DNA of 29,310 nt from Pseudomonadota bacterium (GTDB lineage Bacteria; Pseudomonadota; Gammaproteobacteria; Xanthomonadales; Xanthomonadaceae), in NCBI GenBank assembly GCA_023388355.1, contig JAEWGI010000023.1:1-29310 (forward strand), written 5' to 3'. This document shows, one piece after another, positions 22,277-29,310 of this stretch (position 1 is the stretch's first letter; each line of letters starts with the position of its first letter). Below the pieces are notes generated by a model, which made no database searches, had not been told where the DNA came from, and saw nothing but the letters and a program-made list of their open reading frames with translations. A program made the translations under genes and the position numbers.

Positions 22277-23053
22277 ATGGATCCGCATCGCTGGCGCCTC
22301 GATGGACAGCTTGCCCTGGTCACCGGCGGCAGCGCCGGCATCGGTCGCGCGATCGCGCGCGAACTGCTCGGCTTCGGCGCCACCGTGCTGGTGGTCGCGC
22401 GCAGCGGCGACGCACTCGAGGCCGCGCGCGACGAGCTGGCCGACGAATTCCCCGATGGCGACATCCGCGCCTTCATCGGCGACGTGTCCGACGACGAGCA
22501 GCGGCGCGAGGTGCTCGACTGGGTCGAGGACCAGGGCGAGGGCCTGAACATCCTGGTCAACAACGCCGGCGGCAACCTCACCCGCGCGGCCAACGACTAC
22601 AGCGAGGACGAGTGGCGCGAGATCTTCGAGATCAACGTCTTCAGCGCCTTCGAACTGTGCCGCTACGCGCATCCGCTGCTGCTGCGGCATGCGTCATCGT
22701 GCATCGTCAACGTCGGCAGCGTGTCCGGCCTGACCCACGTGCGCAGCGGCGCGCCCTACGGCATGAGCAAGGCCGCGATGCACCAGATGACCCGCAACCT
22801 GGCCGTGGAGTGGGCCGAGGACGGGGTGCGGGTGAATGCGGTCGCGCCCTGGTACATCCGCACCCGCCGCACCTCCGACAAGCTGTCCGATCCCGACTAC
22901 CTGGACGAAGTGCTGCTGCGCACCCCGATGGGGCGCGTGGGCGAACCGGAGGAGGTCGCCGCCGCGGTGGCGTTTCTGTGCCTGCCCGCGGCCGGCTACA
23001 TCACTGGCGAGTGCATCGCGGTGGACGGCGGCTTCCTGCGCTACGGGTTCTGA
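22277..23053 (+). CDS. SDR family oxidoreductase, tropinone-reductase-like
   Basis: 258 residues from the ATG at 22277. SDR motifs are TGGSAGIG (16-23), NNAG (95-98) and catalytic S148, Y161, K165. The stretch [11 protein letters not shown] (187-197) is typical of the tropinone reductase branch, so this is not a second KduD. It follows the esterase-cupin gene with a REPIN-like element between them. A possible -10 TATGCT lies at 22245-22250. A role in a side branch of uronate or aldonate metabolism is possible, but nothing in the sequence fixes the substrate. Confidence 0.88.
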   Translation: MDPHRWRLDGQLALVTGGSAGIGRAIARELLGFGATVLVVARSGDALEAARDELADEFPDGDIRAFIGDVSDDEQRREVLDWVEDQGEGLNILVNNAGGNLTRAANDYSEDEWREIFEINVFSAFELCRYAHPLLLRHASSCIVNVGSVSGLTHVRSGAPYGMSKAAMHQMTRNLAVEWAEDGVRVNAVAPWYIRTRRTSDKLSDPDYLDEVLLRTPMGRVGEPEEVAAAVAFLCLPAAGYITGECIAVDGGFLRYGF

Positions 23054-23194
23054 GCGGCGCGCGTCGCGGCCTTCCGTCGCCGGGCTGGCCGCTCTGCGGC
23101 GGCGCGGCCGTTGTTCCAGAAACCGGGACAGCGGCGCGCACGACGGGTGCGGGCAGCGCCGGGTTCCCCCACATCGCCTTCCAGGGAGGTCGGC

Positions 23195-23803
23195 ATGTCG
23201 CGAATCGACCGCGGGTTCTTTTTCCAGCAGGTGCGGGGCCTGCTCTTCGACGGACGCCTGCGCCAGCCGCAGGTCGACGGCCTGACCACCATCCTCGACT
23301 ACTGGGACGCGCGCCTGGCCCGGCGCGACGACCGCTGGCTGGCCTATGCGCTGGCCACCACCCACCACGAAACCGACCGCCGCATGCAGCCGATCCGGGA
23401 ATACGGATCGGAGGCCTACAAGCGGCGGCTGTACGACGTGGCGGGCAGCAATCCGGCGCGTGCGCGCCGCCATGGCAACACCGCGCCGGGCGACGGCGTG
23501 CGCTACTGCGGCCGCGGCTACGTGCAGCTGACGTGGAAGAACAACTACCTGCGCGCCGGCAAGGCGGTCGGTCGCGACCTGGTGGCCAACCCGGACCTGG
23601 CCATGGATCCCGTGGTCGCGGTGGAGATCATGTTCCGCGGCATGACCGACGGCTGGTTCACCGGGCGCAAGTTCGCCGACTATTTCAATCCGCAGCGCGG
23701 CGACTGGCGCGGCGCGCGCCGGATCATCAACGGCCTCGACAAGGCCGACCTGATCAAGGGCTATGCGCTGCAGTACTGGAGCGCGCTCAGCTACACGACC
23801 TGA
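23195..23803 (+). CDS. GH19-like (chitinase/lysozyme-fold) protein
   Basis: 202 residues; GGGAGG lies five bases before the ATG at 23195. ALATTHHETDRRMQPIREYG (catalytic Glu candidates E59 and E69) and YCGRGYVQLTWKNNY (104-118) match the GH19-type fold of phage endolysins and predicted chitinases. No signal peptide or membrane segment is visible. There are no other phage genes here. It may act on peptidoglycan or chitin-like glycans, or be a stray endolysin-type gene. It has no evident link to the pectin locus. Confidence 0.75.
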   Translation: MSRIDRGFFFQQVRGLLFDGRLRQPQVDGLTTILDYWDARLARRDDRWLAYALATTHHETDRRMQPIREYGSEAYKRRLYDVAGSNPARARRHGNTAPGDGVRYCGRGYVQLTWKNNYLRAGKAVGRDLVANPDLAMDPVVAVEIMFRGMTDGWFTGRKFADYFNPQRGDWRGARRIINGLDKADLIKGYALQYWSALSYTT

Positions 23804-23851
23804 CGCGGCCCGCGGTTACCATGCCGGTCCCTTTTTCCGGAGGATCCCGGC

Positions 23852-24286
23852 ATGGAAACCAGCGAACTGCACCGCGGCCGCCTGATCGACCACCTGCAGC
23901 TGGTGGTGGCCGACCTGGCGGCCAGCCGCCGCTTCTACGAGGCGGTGCTGGAAGCGCTCGGCGTACCGATGGGCGGCGGCGGCGAGGACTGGTTCTGGGC
24001 CGATGAGCTGTTCGTCTGCTCCGCCGCCAGCGAGGCCGCATCCGGGCGGCTCACCGGCCGCCACCATTTCGCCCTGCAGGCGCGCGACCGCGCCGCGGTG
24101 GAGGCCTTCCACGCCGCCGCGCTCGCCGCCGGCGGTCGCGACAATGGCGCGCCGGGCGAGCGCCCGTATCACCCCGGCTACTACGCCGCGTTCGTGCTCG
24201 ACCCGGACGGCAACAACATCGAAGCGGTGTACCACGGCCCCGCGCAGCGCAGCGCGGATGCGGTGCGGATCATGTTCGACGCCTGA
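23852..24286 (+). CDS. VOC family (glyoxalase/dioxygenase fold) protein
   Basis: 144 residues with GGAGG nine bases before the ATG at 23852. The two beta-alpha-beta-beta-beta modules of the VOC fold are visible: IDHLQLVVADLAASRRFYEAVLEALG, and HHFALQARDRAAVEAFHAAALAAG followed by GYYAAFVLDPDGNNIEAVYH. Probable metal ligands are H14, H71 or H72, and E124. The reaction is unknown. A mosaic of hairpin repeats follows. Confidence 0.9.
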   Translation: METSELHRGRLIDHLQLVVADLAASRRFYEAVLEALGVPMGGGGEDWFWADELFVCSAASEAASGRLTGRHHFALQARDRAAVEAFHAAALAAGGRDNGAPGERPYHPGYYAAFVLDPDGNNIEAVYHGPAQRSADAVRIMFDA

Positions 24287-24308
24287 GGCCGGTGTTCGGC
24301 CGATGGCT

Positions 24309-24495
24309 CCGTCCCCCGCTCGCGGGGGGTGAGGAGGGCCTGTTTGCACGGCATTGCCGTGCAGGCCAACCGAACGCCAGGCGCGCTGCGCCTGGCCGGA
24401 CGGGCTGGGGCGGGGCAGGAGCACGTCGCTGCCGAGGCACCCCCATCCCAACCTTCCACCCCGGAGGGCACGTAGCCCCGCAAGCGGAGGAAGGA
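24309..24495. repeat. mosaic of intergenic hairpin repeats
   Basis: The 249-base gap between the convergent VOC and DUF4124 genes holds several hairpins: CCCCCGC-TCG-GCGGGGG near 24313-24328, GCACGG-CATTG-CCGTGC (24347-24363) and CCAGGCGC-GCT-GCGCCTGG (24376-24394). It also holds a CACCCCCATCCCAACCTTCC stretch near 24439 like the edges of the repeats at 10067-10498. It probably ends both convergent transcripts. No gene is seen. Confidence 0.55.
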
Positions 24496-24535
24496 GCGAA
24501 AGGAGCCGGGCGGTACAACGGAGCGGCCCGACGCC

Positions 24536-25207
24536 TCAGGGCGTCATCGCACAGCTCGAATCGGTGAGGATCGTCGTCACCCGCGCGAATTCCTCCTGCA
24601 GCCCCGGCTTGTCCGGGCCGCGCGCATGGCGCCAGCTCGATTCGATCTCGCGCTGGCGCCGCTTCCAGCCCGCGCAGGCGTCGCGGTCGCCGATCCGCCC
24701 GCAGATGTCGTACTTCTTCTCGCAGGCCTGGCCCACGCCGCCGGTGTCCAGGCGCACGCAGCGCGGCTTGGGCTCGGGGTCCTCGCTCACGTAGCTGTCG
24801 TTGTCCCAGGTTTCGCACCGGTAGATCGGCGGCGGCGGCAGGCGGTCGGCGTCGGCGATCCTCGCCGGCGTGGGCATGTCCGGTCGCGGCGGGCCGGTGA
24901 TCGGCTCGTCCTGCGGCCCGGCCGCAAGCACGAAATCCGCCAGCGGCGGCGGCCGGTACACCGGCTCTTCGACCACGCCTGGGCCACCGGTGGCCTGCGG
25001 CGGCGGGCGCGTGGGCAGGGCGTCGACCTGGCGGATTTCCTGGCGGCTGCCGGCGGGGCAGGGCGTGCCGTTCTGGATCGTGACCTCGCCGCTGGCGGCG
25101 GTGCAGCGATAGATGGTGCTGCCGTCCTGCGCCGGCAGCGGTGACCAGGCCAGCAGCGCCCACGCGCAGCAGGCAGGCAGGAGCCAGCGCAGGGCCGATG
25201 CGCGCAT
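24536..25207 (-). CDS. DUF4124 domain protein, exported (second of pair)
   Basis: 223 residues; the ATG at 25207 overlaps the stop of the preceding gene (ATGA). A signal peptide (LRWLLPACCAWALLAWSPLPAQ) is followed by a DUF4124-type module TIYRCTAASGEVTIQNGTPCPAG, a Pro-rich middle, and a Cys-containing C-terminal part (YRCETWDNDSY...PRCVRL...ACEKKYDICGRIGDRDACAGWKRRQREIE). It is probably periplasmic with disulfides. The function of DUF4124 proteins is unknown. It is a paralogue of the upstream gene. Confidence 0.75.
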   Translation of the reverse strand: MRASALRWLLPACCAWALLAWSPLPAQDGSTIYRCTAASGEVTIQNGTPCPAGSRQEIRQVDALPTRPPPQATGGPGVVEEPVYRPPPLADFVLAAGPQDEPITGPPRPDMPTPARIADADRLPPPPIYRCETWDNDSYVSEDPEPKPRCVRLDTGGVGQACEKKYDICGRIGDRDACAGWKRRQREIESSWRHARGPDKPGLQEEFARVTTILTDSSCAMTP

Positions 25208-25959
25208 CAACGGCGCCCGCAGTCGGCCGCGAGGCGGGCGTTGAGGCCGCGCTCTTCCAGCCGCAGCGCGTCGCGTTCGGTGGGCTGGGCGTTGAAGAAC
25301 CGCTGCCTGATCTCTTCGCGGCGGTCGAACAGGCGCGCGCAGACTTCGGTCGGCGGCAGCACGTGGCAAGTGTCGCGCACCCAGGTGCCCGGGCCGCCGA
25401 AACCGCCGTGGCCCGGCCGGTGCGGGCGCGACGGACGGTCCGGGCGGTCCGGGCGCCCGCTTCCGGCCGGCGGCGCGGACGGACGCGGTGTCGGCGCGCC
25501 CACCCGGCCGCCCAGCGGGCGATTGGCGTAATAGTCGTTGAATGCGTCGGCCGCACCACCGGCAGGCGGACCGCCGCGGAATCCACCGCGATAGCCCAGG
25601 GTCCACAGCGGCACCCAGCGCGGATTGCCTTCGCCGGTGTCGCTGGTATAGCGGTCGCCGTCCGGCGTGATGCATTCGTACATCGGCTGCGGCGTGCGCA
25701 CCATCACCACCTGCGGCGCGGCGACGGCCGGTTCGGGCTCCGGTTCGACGACCGCAGGAGGCGGCGGCAGCGGGCGGTCGACCGGGCGCTGCATCGCCAT
25801 CACCTGTTCGTTCGACCCCTCCGCGCAGGGCACGTTGCCCAGGGTCACGTGGCCGCCGGCATCGGTGCAGCGGTAGACGGTGACCGGATCGGCCGCGCCG
25901 GCGTCCGCGCAGGGGGCAAGCAGCACGGCCAGCAGGCAGGCGGTCGAAAGCGGGCGCAT
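25207..25959 (-). CDS. DUF4124 domain protein, exported (first of pair)
   Basis: 250 residues from the ATG at 25959. Signal peptide (TACLLAVLLAPCADAGA), then VTVYRCTDAGGHVTLGNVPCAEGS, the DUF4124 module. A Pro/Glu-rich linker follows, then a second YECITPDGDRYTS module, a Gly/Pro/Arg-rich low-complexity region (RPDRPDRPSRPHRPGHGGFGG), and a helical end with Cys residues (RDTCHVLPPTEVCARLFDRREEI). It is translationally coupled to its paralogue. No function is known. Confidence 0.78.
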   Translation of the reverse strand: MRPLSTACLLAVLLAPCADAGAADPVTVYRCTDAGGHVTLGNVPCAEGSNEQVMAMQRPVDRPLPPPPAVVEPEPEPAVAAPQVVMVRTPQPMYECITPDGDRYTSDTGEGNPRWVPLWTLGYRGGFRGGPPAGGAADAFNDYYANRPLGGRVGAPTPRPSAPPAGSGRPDRPDRPSRPHRPGHGGFGGPGTWVRDTCHVLPPTEVCARLFDRREEIRQRFFNAQPTERDALRLEERGLNARLAADCGRR

Positions 25960-25979
25960 GGCCCTATCCTGACGGCACC

Positions 25980-26007
25980 GGCACGGCGCGGCAAACCGCG
26001 CCGTGCC
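25980..26007 (-). terminator. strong hairpin after gltD
   Basis: A perfect 12-bp stem GGCACGGCGCGG/CCGCGCCGTGCC with a CAAA loop lies 27 bases beyond the gltD stop. There is no T-run on the minus strand, so it is either a transcript-end hairpin or a weak intrinsic terminator between gltBD and the DUF4124 pair. Confidence 0.55.
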
Positions 26008-26034
26008 CCGGTCAGGCGCGGTTCAATCGCGCGA

Positions 26035-27636
<1,602 letters not shown>

Positions 27637-27669
27637 TCACCAGCGACGAATCACCGATCAAGGTCCTCA

Positions 27670-29310
<1,641 letters not shown>

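Noticed and set aside
22277..23053. Second kduD
   Set aside because: The PWYIRT stretch and the C-terminal end differ from KduD and fit the tropinone-reductase-like SDR branch.
23195..23803. Prophage remnant
   Set aside because: No integrase, capsid, tail, holin or attachment repeat is seen around the lysozyme-like gene.

Overview
The window is very GC-rich, has gapless coding of gammaproteobacterial type, carries a TonB-dependent receptor of the long plug/TIGR01782-like type and is full of the short hairpin repeats common in Xanthomonadaceae. The best guess is a Lysobacter/Luteimonas/Pseudoxanthomonas-like member of that family. This is inferred from protein and repeat style, not from a search.

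Layout. Positions 1-5959 are ordinary chromosome: the end of a small membrane protein and a DUF3106 protein (+), a DUF3667/DUF4286 pair (-), a MATE exporter (+) and sppA (+). Positions 5997-23053 form a pectin-utilisation locus: kdgK (-), a TonB-dependent receptor (+), a 252-bp-period tandem repeat, a carboxylesterase and a pectate lyase (- operon), a 2-keto-4-pentenoate-hydratase-like enzyme plus a three-part TRAP transporter (+ operon), a LacI-type regulator (+), a cluster of REP-like hairpins, kduI-kduD (+), a secreted SGNH esterase fused to a cupin (+) and a tropinone-reductase-like SDR (+). Positions 23195-29310 return to unrelated genes: a GH19-like lysozyme/chitinase domain, a VOC protein, two overlapping DUF4124 proteins (-) and the gltB-gltD glutamate synthase operon (-, gltB running off the right edge).

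How the locus works (inference from families). Oligogalacturonides enter through the TonB receptor. The esterases strip substituents and the pectate lyase cuts the chain in the periplasm. The TRAP system brings acidic products across the inner membrane. KduI and KduD convert 5-keto-4-deoxyuronate to 2-keto-3-deoxygluconate, which KdgK phosphorylates. KDPG aldolase, an unsaturated-galacturonyl hydrolase and a stand-alone KdgF are not in the window.

Main observation. Five sites share a GACACC(G/g)GT-type operator with the approximate consensus ATGACACCGGTTACC. They lie between kdgK and the receptor, inside the receptor signal-peptide codons, between the pectate lyase and the hydratase/TRAP operon, at the LacI gene, and over the kduI -35 region. 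They tie every transcription unit of the pathway core to one LacI-family regulator that probably also controls itself. Other points of interest are the esterase-cupin fusion, the unexplained hydratase coupled to the TRAP genes, a nested-hairpin terminator after kduD and several families of small dispersed repeats.
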